39,366 nt of DNA. It comes from Gnetum montanum (lineage: Eukaryota; Streptophyta; Gnetopsida; Gnetales; Gnetaceae). The notes below the pieces were generated by a model that was given only the letters and a program-made list of their open reading frames with translations, was not told the origin of the DNA and made no database searches. Every line of letters begins with the position of its first letter. Positions within the stretch are counted from its first letter, which is position 1. Where the stretch lies: contig MNCI01024352.1 of the NCBI GenBank assembly GCA_015680685.1, positions 1,053,623 through 1,092,988 of the forward strand. Direction: 5' to 3'. Position numbers and translations under genes: made by a program. Shown piece after piece: positions 1-12,053 of this stretch.

Positions 1-1402
1 AAAAGGGAAGATTTTCTATTAAACTTTTGACAATCTTCCAAGTGTCCTAACTACCTCATGTAATCTTATATTTAAACCATTCTTTGATCATTATGCACTC
101 TGAGTTGCACTCTAGTCATGGGGTTACTTAGGCATTATAATTTTTCAAACTTTTTTAAATCTCTAAATTAAAAATTAAGATAATTTAAATAAAAATAAAT
201 ATAAAAATAATAAAAATTTGATGTTTTAATTACCTTAGAGGTTAGGAATGCCATGTTAGTGAACCCTTAGGCCCTTAATACTTACTTTTTTTTATGAATT
301 CAACCTTAACCAAGAAATTAAGAAGGGGAAAACACTTAAAATACATATTAAGGACTAATGATTATGACTTGGGTAATTGTAGATGATGCCTAAGTGAGGA
401 TAAGGAGCAATAAAACCTTCCTATGGATGTGTAAAAAGCCAATGGGAGGTGGTTATGGGGAAGAGCAATAGAAACAACCAACCCAATCCAAGTTCAACAA
501 CCAATGACTAAAGAACTTGAGGTTCAATCTATGTAAGAAGTAAAGAAGGTGCTACACCAAATCAGCTAGAAATTATCTTATTGGAGTCTTTTCTAAGAAC
601 TTTGAGAGATAAATAAGTGGCAAATAATGTTTTGATGGGACCTAATGTTCTCACTTTCATCAATCTAAACCCACTAGAGGTGAACAAAGAGCTACCACAA
701 TTGTCAATGTGGCTTATTTTGACCAATAACAAAGAATAGTATGTGGGGAAAACATATCTATTTTGGAAGTGTAAGAAAAAGAATTGCATAGTGAAGAAAA
801 AATACATTGATATCTTCCATTTAGTCAAATAAATTACTTAGGCTTTGAGTTTATCCAACAAAGCATTGCAACAAGAAGCACTGCAAAGTAAGAATGGAGC
901 AAACGTGCCTATGACATGTTAACAAAAGTATATAAGATCCTAACAACTATACAAAAGATCTTTTTCAAGATCATTATGTACCACATCAACCTAAAAATAT
1001 AGTCTAATAAGATCACATCATTTTCCTTATGGGAAATGATAATATTCCAAAGGCTCTTCTTTGTAAATCTGCCTCATCTCATCCTCTTGAATGCAGTATT
1101 AGAAGAAAAATCTTTTCCTTCCCATGCTTGATTTGAAGGCTTTACAAGTGAGAAGAAATTACTAGGTATGCAAATGAAGTATTAAGGATTGCTACACATG
1201 CCTCCTATACCAAAATCATGAACTCTATGCCTCTCAAGAGAATGTAAGATCCACAACCAAGAATACAAATAGGCATAGAGGCAATAACATCAACATCCAC
1301 ACTAGTCACTACAATACCAACAACAACAACTCCATCACCTACATTACCTATGATAATCGAAGGTTTGAAACCCAATACAACTTAGAATATTAGATCAAGT
1401 AC
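1..1402. other. Decayed sequence left of element A, no intact gene
   Basis: No intact coding region is visible. On the plus strand, around 455-700, one frame reads like a broken coding sequence with many TAA/TAG/TGA interruptions, and a second coding-like stretch lies around 1040-1400. The last five bases (AGTAC, 1398-1402) recur directly after element A at 6196-6200. This sequence is therefore the left flank of the target into which A inserted and continues at 6201. I do not recognise a family. An old retroelement remnant is the likeliest explanation. Confidence 0.4.
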
Positions 1403-2335
1403 TAATGAATGATGGTTTGTCCAGTGCTAATATCGGACCCTTGATTTCGGACCCCTAATATTGGACCCTTGATATTGGACCCTTGATTTTGGACCCCTAA
1501 AATTGGACCCTTGATTTCAGGTACGCGATATTGCAACCTAGATAATGATATCGAATACGCAATATCGTGGTTCCTATGTAAGCCTATAAATACCACATTT
1601 AGGTGCACAAGAAGGGAGAAGTTAGTAGGTCATAGAAGTATAGTCTTTTTCATTCATTTTTAGTTCCTCTCAACTCTTTCCCTAATGCATGCCCATAGTG
1701 TGATGCTTGTAATTGTACGGAACCTTTATTCAAGTGTGATGTACTTGCACACGCACATGACCAGAAATAAAGATCGAGATTACTGCATCATTGCAACATT
1801 CACTTAGTTTTAATTGTTTAACTATTATTGTTATTTATTGCTTTCTTAATTAATGTTTCTTTACCTTCCTTTACTATCCCTGTTATTAAACACAAAATGA
1901 GTACGACTTAATCATGAGCATTTAAGTGTGACTACTTGGTAACCCAATAGCGTATCTAGGAGCACTCAAGTAATATATGCTTGGTAATCCTATAAGTAGT
2001 ACACGAGGTCCAAGATGTGTACGGATGATTAAGGATGGATGTTCATTGCACTTAGGCTAGCTTAGATTCTCTTCTTCCACTCCCTCTTAGCTTAAAATAA
2101 AGTTATTTTCCATTGCCTCTAGGAGTAGCACTAGCTTAGGACCACATCATACATCTCACTCTCGACTAAACCATACATGACAAAGTAAATACTAGTCTAG
2201 GTGGGAAGATAGCAAACTACGATCAACGTGTAACTATCTAGATACCACAACTAGTCCATCTGTGGAGTTTGACCAGATCATGCCTGAACACTCGTATTCG
2301 TATGGTTGAGTGTAGGGGTACCTAGCCACTCATCG
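1403..2335 (+). repeat. 5' LTR of element A
   Basis: This 933-bp repeat is paired with 5277-6195. It begins TAATGAATGATGG where the 3' LTR begins TGATGAATCATGG, so the terminal TG has become TA. It ends CACTCATCG where the family ends CACTCATCA. U3 contains repeated units like TTGATATTGGACCC (about 1429-1520). A TATA box CTATAAATA lies at 1584-1592 and a polyadenylation signal AATAAA at 1766-1771. The sequence after the LTR (2336 on) is a shortened, degenerate version of the family's primer binding site. Confidence 0.88.
1429..1565 (+). promoter_or_regulatory. U3 repeat array of element A 5' LTR
   Basis: About seven imperfect copies of a roughly 15-bp unit of the form (T/A)GATATYGGACCCYT are followed by GATATCGAA and CAATATCG motifs. 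The array ends some 20 bp before the TATA box at 1584. The same layout is seen in the 3' LTR (about 5300-5430). By position these could be transcription-factor sites of the retroelement promoter; that role is inferred. Confidence 0.5.
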
Positions 2336-2460
2336 TTATACCAGGGACAGTGCTAGTTATTTAGATTAGTTATATCATACAAGATTACTATAACAAAGTA
2401 TTCACGATATATCTCTTAGAAAAAAAGTAATTGCAAATAAGTCACACACAATTCACAACA

Positions 2461-3175
2461 ATGTCTCTCTCACAAGACTATGACAACGCAACAACTAGTA
2501 AGGCAATTCATTGGAGAACCAACGAATTATATGATGATGAAGACAAAGTTTGGAGTACTCAATCTAATGTAGGGGTCTCCTATGTACATAAACTAAGACA
2601 ACACCACAACCAATAGTACTAGAAGGTTTTTCACCATAGCATCAACCCACAAACATTACTTGTGTTGCTATGGTCAACAGCAATGATGACCCTCCACAAC
2701 ATCAAAAGTGTCCTTTCTTTAGGTATGACCAAAGAAAGAGACAGCATGGTTCTGAAACCACTGCATCCTCCAACCAAGTAGAACTACAATGCTATGATGC
2801 ATCTATTCCCATGAATGCAACATCTCGTGTTACCTTATCAAGGCCACCAATCAATACTCCAACAACCATGCAGCCCAATGAATATAACCATGTAGGAAAA
2901 CATATCAATCCTTGTAACCAACTTACGATCACAGGTGTCGTAGTGGGTCAACTCTTTATCAATTAACCACATCTTATAACTTTCCCCACTATGTCAACTT
3001 TAATCAAGTGTGTGAACCTCAACGTGGGTACAGTCCAACCACCACATCAAAAGACACCCAATGGTTTGGATATGACTAGGCCCCAATATTTCCGAAATGC
3101 ATGGATCCAACTATTCCATTTGTTAATTCTAGTCATGCTCAACTATTTAGTTATGGGGGATATCCTCCATTCTAA
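2461..3175 (+). pseudogene. Gag remnant of element A, core deleted
   Basis: The first ATG (2461) opens a 51-codon ORF starting MSLSQDYDNA. It resembles the Gag start of element B (MSSSHRTNNA), including a shared later W-S...Q...V-S pattern. From 2670, in other frames, comes a His/Asn/Pro/Thr-rich stretch with KCPFFRYDQRKRQ, which resembles KCSFFRKDHRQKQ in the Gag tail of B. The sequence DTQWFGYD near the end matches DTQWLENG near B's Gag end. The central retrotransposon-Gag domain and the zinc knuckle that B and C retain between these parts are absent, and the frame shifts at least twice. This is an internally deleted, non-functional gag. The homology to B was judged by eye. Confidence 0.6.
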
Positions 3176-3687
3176 CAAGTAGAATTAATAAATGTTTTTC
3201 CTTTTCTTTAATTTTCAATTTCTTGTTTTCTAGTTTTTCATCTTTCAATTTGTTATTCTATCTTTTTATTGGTTGGTTCATCTTTTTATTTATTGTTTTA
3301 TCTTTTTATGGGTAATCTCATCTATAAATAAAACACACATGTGACTCGTTGGTTGAGGTGTTATTTTATGCTATCAAGTCTCGGATGGCTAATTATTTAG
3401 ATAGCAAGCCCACCACATCCACCCAACCATTCTATTAATAAGAGGTTCTACTCTGGGAATGATGATATTCTTGACATCATTAAAATTTAAAGTAATTTTA
3501 TGCTCATTATGCCCATAGTGAGGAATGATGGTCTAAGAGGGAATGGCCATGGAGTGACATCAAGGAAACTTGTGGATTCTCTTTGATGACATCTGTAGGG
3601 GTTATCATGTAGCCTAGTTGTACTAAGATCCTTATAGATCTAACAAAAAATGGGAGTGAGAGCAATAAAGCCACTTAATAAAAAAAA

Positions 3688-3875
3688 CCCAATGCTATTC
3701 TTAGGGATCCCACTAGAAAGACATGCACCCATGCCTGAACGTAGGTAGCTTCTCTAGATTAAGCATTCAAAAAAAAATAAAAAATAAAAAAGAAATCTCA
3801 ATGCTATTCTAGGGGGTCCCACTAGAAAGACATGCACCCACACCTGAAGGTAGGTGACTTCTCTAGATTACACAT
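3688..3875 (+). repeat. Tandem duplication, period 109 bp
   Basis: A segment containing AATGCTATTC...CCCACTAGAAAGACATGCACCCA, followed by GGTAG and CTTCTCTAGATTA, occurs twice. The shared CACTAGAAAG lies at 3711 and again at 3820. An A-rich spacer separates the copies. The duplication lies in the non-coding interior of element A, and no function is apparent. Confidence 0.8.
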
Positions 3876-4671
3876 TAGAAAGAGAGAGAAAGAAAGTGTG
3901 CACAAAGAAATTCCCAATTACTCCTCCCTTGAACAAAACACCAAGTGATCGTACGCCTTGCTATTATGATACTCTTATGGTTGTCCATCATTGGATGAAA
4001 CAATGTGATGTCCTTGATCAAAGGAATGGACTTGATCTAGATTTTGGAGCAACGGGATAATGACACATTAATCACGTCCTACACTTAAGATTCATTGTGC
4101 CCTAGGTCAGTTACCTCATGTCCCAATCTCTACAATCCCTTCTACAATTCGCCTCATCTTGCTATTTGTGTATTTGTGACCTGTGTCTTGTGTAGCATTG
4201 AATTCATACCTCATCATGGTGGTATCTACATGTGTGTGTTTTGTGGAACTAGTGTGGATTACATTTACCCCTTGTAGTACCTACAGACATTTTAAGGTGT
4301 TGTTACATAAGGGCATTATATGTTGGAACCTACTTTGGGGAGGACCCACTTGCATGACTTTTGTAATTTGTACTTGTTGCATACCACCACATCATTTTAT
4401 ACCCTCTGAGTACTTCATTGCCAAATCTATTCTTTTCTTTATCATCATTTTATCAAATGTTCCTCAAAACCATTACATGTCCTTTAATGTGTCACCTAAA
4501 CAAATCAAGTCCAACATTAAACTTTTAAGGCAACCTGCTCAAAAAAAATTTCTAACTCTAAAATCACACTAAGTAAAGAGTTCAACATTTATTAAAGGCA
4601 ATGCATAAGGTATGAAATAATTGAACTTCTTTCAATAACCTTACTAACAATTGATCTTTGTGTGATTATAG

Positions 4672-5169
4672 ATGGCCCCTAAAAGAGGGCAACAAGGAGG
4701 ACCTTCTCAAGGTGCAACTAAATCCCTAGGGGGAGGCAAAGACCAAGGACCTCATGTAGAATAGGAGGCACAACCATTCAGCATCCATCAAGAAACTCCT
4801 ACCACTACACAATCTAGCCAAGCAAAAGGTGAAGAGGTTAGGGCCCCTAGCCTATGAAGAGGAACAACAGCTATTTGTGGCATGGCATGTCAAGGCCAAT
4901 CAAGTCTTCCTGCAACTACTGTGTCCATGGGAAGTGCCAACTCCATCAAACATTGGAACATCAACATGGATGGCTCATAATCCTTAAATAGAAGAGGAAA
5001 AATGTTAGGTGCTTCTTCAACGGTATCAATCTCAGAAGCCTGGAGTGCAAGACAAAGGAGAGGCACCCATGGAGGAGCCACTACCACCAAAAATCTCATG
5101 AGTTCCATAAGCTTTGTATTTTGTGTCTATGTCCAAATTTTTTTAATCCCATACTACATCATGAAATAG
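4672..5169 (+). pseudogene. Unrecognised quasi-ORF in element A
   Basis: An ATG at 4672 begins a 165-codon frame starting MAPKRGQQGGPSQGATKS. It is interrupted by a few in-frame stops: TAG at 4762, a TGA about 30 codons later, and one TAA. The product would be Gly/Gln/Ser/Thr-rich and basic at its start. The bases just before the ATG (TGTGATTATAG) look like a splice acceptor, but this was not tested. Elements B and C show no clear counterpart, so it may be captured sequence or a lost extra ORF of the family. I do not recognise a protein family. A chance frame with few stops is also possible. Confidence 0.3.
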
Positions 5170-5276
5170 TCCATGGTCATTCAATAATCTCATACCTATC
5201 CCTTGTTTGTAATTGAATGAACTTGTTCCTTACTTTCTTTGACTCAAGAACAAGTTTTTATTCAATCATGCAGGTA

Positions 5277-6195
5277 TGATGAATCATGGTTTGTCACGTG
5301 TTGATATTGAACCCTTGATATTGGACCCCTGATATTTTACCCTTGATATCGGACCCCTAATATCGAACCCTCGATATCGGGTATGAGATATTGCAGCTTG
5401 GATAACGATATCGAATATGTGATATCATGGTTCCTGTGTAAGCCTATAAATACCACATTTAGATGCACAGGAAAGGGGGAGTCAATAGGTCATAGAAGTA
5501 GAGTCTTTTTTGTTCATTTTTAGTTCCTCTCAACTCTTTCCCCAGTGTATGCCTATAGTGTGATGATTGCAATTGTATCAAACCTTTATTCGAGTGTAAC
5601 GTACTTGGACATGCACATGACCAGCAATAAAGATAAATATTACTTCATCATTGTAGCATTCACTTAGTTTTAATTTTTTAACTATTATTTTTATTTATTG
5701 CTTTCTTAATTAATGTTTCTTTACCTTCCTTTACTATCCTTGTTATTAAATGCGAAATGAGTGTGACTTAATCACAAGCATTTAAGTGTGAATACTTGGT
5801 AACCCAATAGCATATCTAGGAGCTCTCAAGTAATATATGCTTGGTAATCCTATAAGTAGTACACGAGGTTCAAGATGTGTATGGATGATTAAGGACGGAT
5901 GCTCATTGCACTTATGCTAGCTTAAATTCTCTTCTCCCGCTCCCTCTTAGCTTAAAATAAAGTTATTTTCCATTTCCTCTAAGAGTATCACTAGCTTAGG
6001 AACATATCATACATCTCACTCTAGACTAAACCATACGTGACAAAGAAAATACTAGTCTAGGTGGGAAGACAACAAACTGCGATCAATGTGTAACTATCTA
6101 GATACCACAACTAGTCCATCTGCAAAGTTCAACCAGATCATGTGTGAATGCTTGTATTCGTATGGTTGAGTGTAGGGGTGCCTAGCCACTCATCA
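5277..6195 (+). repeat. 3' LTR of element A
   Basis: This 919-bp repeat is homologous to 1403-2335. It starts TGATGAATCATGG and ends CACTCATCA, with near-inverted termini TGATGA/TCATCA. It contains a TATA box at 5444-5452 and the same repeated GATATC-type U3 motifs. It is followed directly by AGTAC, the target-site duplicate. Many substitutions relative to the 5' LTR indicate an old insertion. Confidence 0.88.
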
Positions 6196-6200
6196 AGTAC

Positions 6201-7109
6201 CAATAGTGAAAAAACTATAAGAAGAATGTCATTGATCATATTAATCCATATCTTAGACACATAAGAAGTTCACTAGGAGAGCTGATACCTATTAAGACTC
6301 TTTTCAATCTCACAAGGTTAAACCTAAACATCAATGAACATAGAAACTAAATAGTTTTTGGTCATATCATTTGAGAAATAACCATTCATCTAACACATCA
6401 TGATTCCAAATGATTCTAGAAAAAGGAAATGGTGTCACTATGTTTGTTCTCCCCCCATGAAGGATAAGAGAAGGATGTTGGAGTATTGATAGAGTATATT
6501 AGTTGATTATTGAACATCCTTGTGGTGCCCACATCTAATTTTAGTACCCAATATTACAATGGTATCTATAGATAGGGGAAAAGTAATAGAGTAGAAAATT
6601 TAAGATAGTGCTCTTAGATAGATGACTGCTGAAAAGCACAAGTAAGTATTAGAAAAATTGGTTAACACCTGAAAAGAATTAGCTAAAATGTTTAATAAAC
6701 CTAATGATATCATTGCATTCTAGTCTAAAATAATCATCCTTAAAAGAAAAATTGATGTTTTCTAAATCACAGACATAGCAAGTAGAACTTAAAGTATTCT
6801 AAGTAGAGCAAGATTAATACCTCATTAAGCTTTAATAAAAATTTAATGCTATAACTTAGTACATTATTCCAAAGGACTTTGAGGAATTCATGAAAAATAA
6901 ATTAGAGTAATTATAGCTCACTATTAGGAGTTTCCATGTAGAAAGAACATGTTACTTGGGATGCATCTATAGATAGTACATAATCTTATGTCTTGAAGAA
7001 AATCACTATTAATCTAGAGATAATCAACAAGAAGCTTGTTGTAAAAAATTATATGCTAAAGATAACAAGGAAGTAGAGAGATGCATAGGAAATGTACCTT
7101 TATCATATC
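6201..7109 (+). pseudogene. Decayed coding-like sequence between elements A and B
   Basis: Plus-strand frames here look like ancient coding sequence with stop codons scattered through it. From 6622 a frame reads MTAEKHK, then KELAKMFNKPNDIIAF and KIIILKRKID, with stops in between. Near 7020-7109 another frame reads NLEIINKKLVVKNYMLKI. This second frame continues in phase across the element B insertion into 12054-12150, where it reads EHKLTKVNLEISRLEREN. The pattern of Leu/Ile with charged residues suggests a coiled coil. The family is not recognised. The gag-like part of an older retroelement is plausible, and a decayed host gene is the alternative. Confidence 0.4.
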
Positions 7110-7966
7110 TGATGAGCGGAAAGGTACCCCTACACCCAACCATATGAATCACAAGTGTTCACACACAATCCAATTGAATTCCATGGATGGGACTAATTGT
7201 GGCATCTAGATCACTATGCCTTGATCGTCGTTTGCTGTCTTCCCACTTGGACTAGTGGTAGCTTTGTCATGTATGGTTTAGTGCAAAGTTAGGCATATGA
7301 TTTTTATTATTTTATATTTTATAAGTTTAATCACCTAGAACAAGAATGAAAGGTAGAGGAATTTAATATCTAATTAATCTACTGCTTAGCAAGCCTAATA
7401 CAAGTACCCATTCCCACTTCCCAAACACATCTTGAATGTATGTAACACTACTAGGTTACCAAAAATTAAGCATTTATGGGTTCCCAAGTGCTACACATAT
7501 GCTTAGAGTGGTTGAGCTTGTGTTCATTAACAACTAAAATTAATTGCTCAATTAACATGCATTAAAGTAAAGTGCATGAATAATAAATGAATTGAAAGAA
7601 ACATTAATGTATTCTTAGTATTGCAAGGTTTATTAAAAGGGCTTGTCTTTATTCCCATCACACTACTATGCTTAGGTACATCAATGCTTGAATAAAGGTT
7701 CGTACACACTCAAACTCCTGTTGCGAGCACTTAGAAATAGTTTAACTCTAAAATGACTAAATTGCAAGAACTTCATTACTCTGTGCAAAAACTAACTAAA
7801 ACTATATGCAAACTATGTGCCCAAGTGCTATATTTATAGATTAACACATATGCCAAGATATCAGATATTTGACATTGCATCTTGATCCCCAATATTGGGT
7901 ACCTAATATCAAGGCTCTGATATCATATATATCCAATATTTAAGCTAGGAAAATCATGACTCATCA
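7110..7966 (-). repeat. 3' LTR of element B
   Basis: This 857-bp repeat is paired with 11210-12048. On the minus strand it begins TGATGAGTCATGATTTTCC and ends CCGCTCATCA. It contains GATATC-type motifs in U3 (about 7855-7935) and a TATA-like CTATAAATA on the minus strand, near 7835-7845. It lies next to the 5' flank base run ATATC. Confidence 0.87.
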
Positions 7967-8873
7967 TACCCACATGAATAAATAAAAACTCTTCCTTGAG
8001 TTAAAAAAAATGAGGAATAAGTTTCTTACAAAATATTGGGAATGTATGGGATTATTGCTAGATATGCAAACTACTGACTAAGTGCCACATTACAAAATTT
8101 TATTCAAGTGGGTGCATACAAAATGGCAATGTGACAAAAACACTAGAGAGACATTGAAGATTACAAAATTTGTAGAGGTCTTCTAAAATCTACTAAAGAT
8201 GATTCTTCTTATTCTCACTAGTGGTGGCAGACTTTTAACCTTGATTGTTATGTCAATGCTTCTCTAGTTATGTAGAACATTCTTGAAGGATGGACTAAAA
8301 TTCCTTCTCATCGTCCCATGGATCTGGTAAACATGCAAATTTTGAGCTACTATCTTGTATGTACTACAATTTGTCCATGGGCATATTAGTTGATGGAGGA
8401 GCGATGATACGTTCCAAGAGGAGTCATAAACCACATGAAGGAAGTCAAGAAGAGAACCCAACAAGTCTCCTTGAGGTCACATCCTTTGCCATTCCCACTT
8501 GGTCATTTCCTCTTTCTTCAAGGTACAATGATCATTGATAAATTTTAGTTTCATAAAAGAATAACCAAATTATTTCCATGAAAAAGACCTTTTATTTAGA
8601 GAACTAGACGGATGGATGAGGTGGTCTCATTACTTTACACAATTACATATCCAATCATCTTGATAGCATAGCACAAAAATCCAACACATATTATTGACTT
8701 CTGCATCATGACTTGGCAATATTATTAAAAAAAACATAAATTACATTCATAAAACATAAAGAGAATAACTCAAGAAAGGAGAAACATATAAAGAAATGAA
8801 AAATATTATGAAATGAAAAACATATGAAGAACAAGAAAATTCTAGAACTAATAAGCAAATTAGTTACTTCCAT

Positions 8874-11079
8874 GCATCTTTGAAATAGTTGTATATTCCA
8901 TTTTCAAGCCATTGGGTGTCTTTTTATTTGGTAGCTACTACATAGACTAGCTTTTGCTCACACACTTTCTACTGAACTTTATGGTGGGTCAATATAGGGG
9001 TTGTGTTAATAGTTCAAACTTTTGGCCCACAACTACATCCTTTATCATTATTGATGATGCATGGATTCTTCTGTCTCTCCACAATGATAGGTTTATCATT
9101 TATGTCTTGTGTTGGAGTGGTAATGGGTGTTGGATTTTGCGTATGATTAAGAGATGGTGGTTGTAAAAAGGAAGGCATTGCACCAAATTGGCATTGTGTT
9201 GGTTTGGATGATGTGGTCAGTCCATGAGTGTTTTGCTTCTGCCTATGGTCTTTCCTAAAGAAGGAACATTTTCAAGTTTGTAGTGGGGACCTACCAGTAT
9301 TGGCATGTTTATGCATATTCATAGCACAAGTGGCATTCATTTGTTGATGTTGTGATGCTAAACCTTCCGATGTTGTTGGAGGTGACATATGATGGAGGTG
9401 AGTATGAGAATATTGAGGATATGATGTAGGGTGAGAGGTGTGAGGTGGTGGTCTCATATAAAATGTTGCAAGATGATGATATTTGGGAGAGTGGTCATAG
9501 TGATTTGATGTAGAGGAAGCAGAACTAGTTGGGGAAGTAACTTGTTGAACATAATATCCATATGGGTTCGATTGGCAGTAAGGGTAGGGTTGGTTTGATT
9601 ATGGCCTCCCCCATAATTGTGGGTTTTGCCACTACAATTGATAGTAGTTTTGAGGCTAATAAGAAGTCCAACTACGATAGTACGGTTGGTTATAGGACTA
9701 TCTAAAATTACCTTTTGGAAAAGGAAATATCCTAGGCATGTGATTTTGTACAAACTTTAGATTTAATGCCCCTAACCAATATTCATGTAGATGCAATAAG
9801 ACCAATAAATGGCCCTTCAGATGGTCATATATGTAGATGTCACATCCATTATCTTCATCTATGGTTGAGTCCATAGCCTTACTTCCTTAAGCTATTTTTC
9901 TTGTTTGTCAAAAAGTGTTCCTAGCTATTTCTTGGTTATGCTTCCATTGTTTATTGTGATTACTTGGTTCATTTTGTACTACCTTCTCCTCTATGATTTC
10001 TATGCAAGTTTTAATTTTCTCATTCATCAATTTCAATATCATATCCAAATTCGCTTCAAGCTCAATGAGAGAATTTTGTATTGGCAAGGTTCGTTATTAA
10101 ATCATCTCATCAAGAGCTACCTCTTTTTCTCCTACATTCTCTCGTTTACATAGCTCTCTTGCTTCTTTTTCCACCTGCCCAATTAGCCCTTGTATCTGAT
10201 CAGCTTTCAATTCATATAATTNTGATCAGATACAAGGGCTAATTGGGCAGGTGGAAAAAGAAGCAAGAGAGCTATGTNCAACATTGTGGACCACTGGTGA
10301 ATGGAACTTGGTTCCAATGATCTATACCAACTTTCTACTTTGTCAATTAGTATCCTTGAAAAGAGCTTAAGCTTTTTCCATCCACTTTCAATGTTGTATG
10401 AGACAAAGGCATCATGGAAGGCTTGTGGATGATGTTGTGGATCTAAATTATAGCCTCCTGCAAACTTAGGGATATTGTTTATATCAAGCCTAGGTAAGTG
10501 ACTATTCCTACGATGCCTATGAGGTATCTTAATTGTCTCCATGATCTACATCAGGCTCTTAGTGGCCAACAAGGGTTCATCATCATTATACATGTTGTGA
10601 TGAAAATTTCTATGTCTATTTATTTGATTATGACAATCTTGTATATTCTCACTTTGATATCTTTGATTTTGTCCTTGGGTTCAATTTCTATGTTTGTCTT
10701 GACCCCAGAGTGAATCTCTATATTTATATCTACATTCATCTTTGTCAGAACTAGATGTTGAAGAGGAAAAGGAATATGAGGAACTGGGAGAATCACCATG
10801 GCTCCTATAGTTCTCCCTTTGGTCCTTTGATTTATCTTGTCTAAGTTTAGAGGAGGTCCTAAGCCTTGAGACCCTCCTTGTTTTATGACTTTTTCCATCT
10901 CCTCTAGGATTGTCTGCACCAGTTGAATGTAGCGTTTGAGTGTAGTAAGGGTCTAAATGGGCATGGGAAACCCATGTTTGAGGTTGTTCACTCCAATTTT
11001 CTTTAGTATATATCCTATCATTTCTCCTATGAGTGTTATCATCATACAATGCATTATTAGTTCTATGTGAAGAAGACAT
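8874..11079 (-). pseudogene. gag: Gag-like polyprotein of element B
   Basis: Gag coats the retroelement RNA in virus-like particles. The ATG at 11079 starts MSSSHRTNNALYDD. A Ser-rich stretch follows (10775-10830), and one frame, with two stops, runs into the retrotransposon-Gag core (about 10500-10279: FAGGYNLDP, AFHDAFVSYN, WKKLKLFSR, VESWYRSL). After the gap at 10278-10222 come GQVEKEARELCKRE and EIIEEK. Next is DNGCDIYIYDHLKGH, which aligns with the zinc knuckle of element C but has lost most of its cysteines. A Tyr/Ser/Pro/His-rich tail with NPYGYYVQQVTSPTSS (about 9540) ends at DTQWLENG...KDAWK and a TAA (8874-8876). About 100 or more residues are missing at the gap compared with element C. 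The stops make it non-functional as read. Confidence 0.7.
10148..10277. other. Foldback duplication at an assembly gap
   Basis: Bases 10148-10202 (55 bp) reappear as an exact reverse complement at 10223-10277, and that copy is bounded by single Ns at 10222 and 10278. Perfect identity, placement exactly between two Ns, and a sense of the copy opposite to the surrounding gag frame all point to a tiny misoriented contig rather than a genomic hairpin. Confidence 0.85.
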
Positions 11080-11190
11080 GGTTTTGTCTGATAATGTGTG
11101 TGACTTAAAATATTACTATTTTCTACAGATAAATCATTAATACTTTTAAGTTATTATTTGTGATATAACTAATCTAGCTTACTAGCACCA

Positions 11191-11208
11191 TCCCCAACAA
11201 CAGTGCCA
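11191..11208 (-). other. Primer binding site of element B
   Basis: The minus strand reads TGGCACTGTTGTTGGGGA, starting two bases after the end of the 5' LTR. It matches the site complementary to the 3' end of plant tRNA-Asp (TGGCGCCGTTGCCGGGGA) except for four changes, all G/A or C/T transitions. This site primes minus-strand DNA synthesis in many plant Ty3/gypsy elements. Confidence 0.75.
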
Positions 11209-11209
11209 A

Positions 11210-12048
11210 TGATGAGTGACGAGGTACCCCTACATCCAACCATATGAATCACAAGAGTTCATGCATGATCTAGTTGAATTTCATGGATGGGACTAGTTGT
11301 GGCATCTAGATCACTATGACTTGATCACAGTTCACTATCTTCCCACTTGGACTAGTGGTAGCTTTGTCACGTATGGTTTAGTCCAAAGTGAGGCATATGA
11401 TTTTTATTATTTTATATTTTATAAGTTTAAGCACCTAGAACCAAAATGAAAGGTAGAGGAATTTAATATCTAATTAATCTATTGCTTAGCTAGCCTAACA
11501 CAAGTGCCCATTCCCACTCCTCAAACACATCCTAAACTCATGTAGCGCTACTAGATTACAAAACGTTAAGTGTTTCTGGGTTACCAAGTGCTATGCATAT
11601 GCTTAAAGTGGTTAAGCTTTTGTTCATTAACAACTAAAATTAATTACATAATTAACATGCATTAAAGTAAAATGCATGAACAATAAATGCATTAAAAGAA
11701 ACATTAATCTATTCTCAATGCTGCAAGGATTATCAAAAGGGCTCATCTTTATTCCCGTCACACTGCTATGCTTAGGTACATCAGTGCTTGAATAAAGGTC
11801 CCTACACACTTAGACTCCTACTATGGGCACTCAGAAATATTCTAACTCTAAAATGACTAACATGCAAGAACTTCGTTACTCTATGTTAAAATTGACTAAA
11901 AACTATATGCAAACTATATGCCCAAGTGCTATATTTATATAGCACATATGCCATGACATTGGATATCCAACATCACATCTTAACCCTTGATATCAGGTAT
12001 CTGATATCAAGGCTCCAATATCGAAGCTAGGAAAATCATGACTCATCA
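11210..12048 (-). repeat. 5' LTR of element B
   Basis: This 839-bp repeat is homologous to 7110-7966. On the minus strand it starts TGATGAGTCATG and ends GTCACTCATCA, with the primer binding site immediately beyond. U3 carries GATATC, TGATATCAGG and CAATATCG motifs (about 11955-12020). A TATA-like stretch lies near 11930-11940. Confidence 0.87.
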
Positions 12049-12053
12049 ATATT

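Larger units (their letters stand above)
1403..6195 (+). mobile_element. Element A: gag-remnant, non-autonomous LTR retrotransposon
   Basis: Two long direct repeats (1403-2335 and 5277-6195) bound a 2.9-kb interior. The whole 4.8-kb unit is flanked by a perfect 5-bp direct repeat, AGTAC (1398-1402 and 6196-6200), as expected for LTR-retrotransposon integration. The interior holds a Gag N-terminal ORF and a Gag-tail-like region, but the central Gag core seen in elements B and C is missing. No protease, reverse transcriptase, RNase H or integrase motif was found. Sequence just before the 3' LTR (about 5240-5276) resembles the same position in element B, so A and B belong to one family. A further quasi-ORF (4672-5169) is found only in A. 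The LTRs differ at many positions, so A is old and immobile, and it could only ever have moved with proteins supplied in trans. Confidence 0.88.
7110..12048 (-). mobile_element. Element B: gag-only LTR retrotransposon (TR-GAG-like)
   Basis: This 4.9-kb element lies on the minus strand. Its 5' LTR is 11210-12048 and its 3' LTR 7110-7966. The flanks read ATATC (7105-7109) and ATATT (12049-12053), a 5-bp target duplication with one C-to-T change. A tRNA-Asp-type primer binding site sits next to the 5' LTR. The interior encodes only a Gag-like protein (11079 down to 8874, with stops). The remaining 0.9 kb before the 3' LTR is non-coding, and no pol motif was seen. This fits the gag-only, non-autonomous TR-GAG class described in plants. 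The interior carries two N gaps (10222, 10278) enclosing a 55-bp fragment that is an exact inverted copy of nearby sequence, so part of gag is missing from the assembly. Confidence 0.87.

Noticed and set aside
3345-3425. Second tRNA-derived SINE head (GACTCGTTGGTTGAGG)
   Set aside because: There is only a vague A-box likeness, with no credible B box at the right spacing.
10223-10277. Genomic hairpin or regulatory palindrome in element B
   Set aside because: A perfect 55-bp inverted copy bounded exactly by two Ns is best explained by a misoriented contig.
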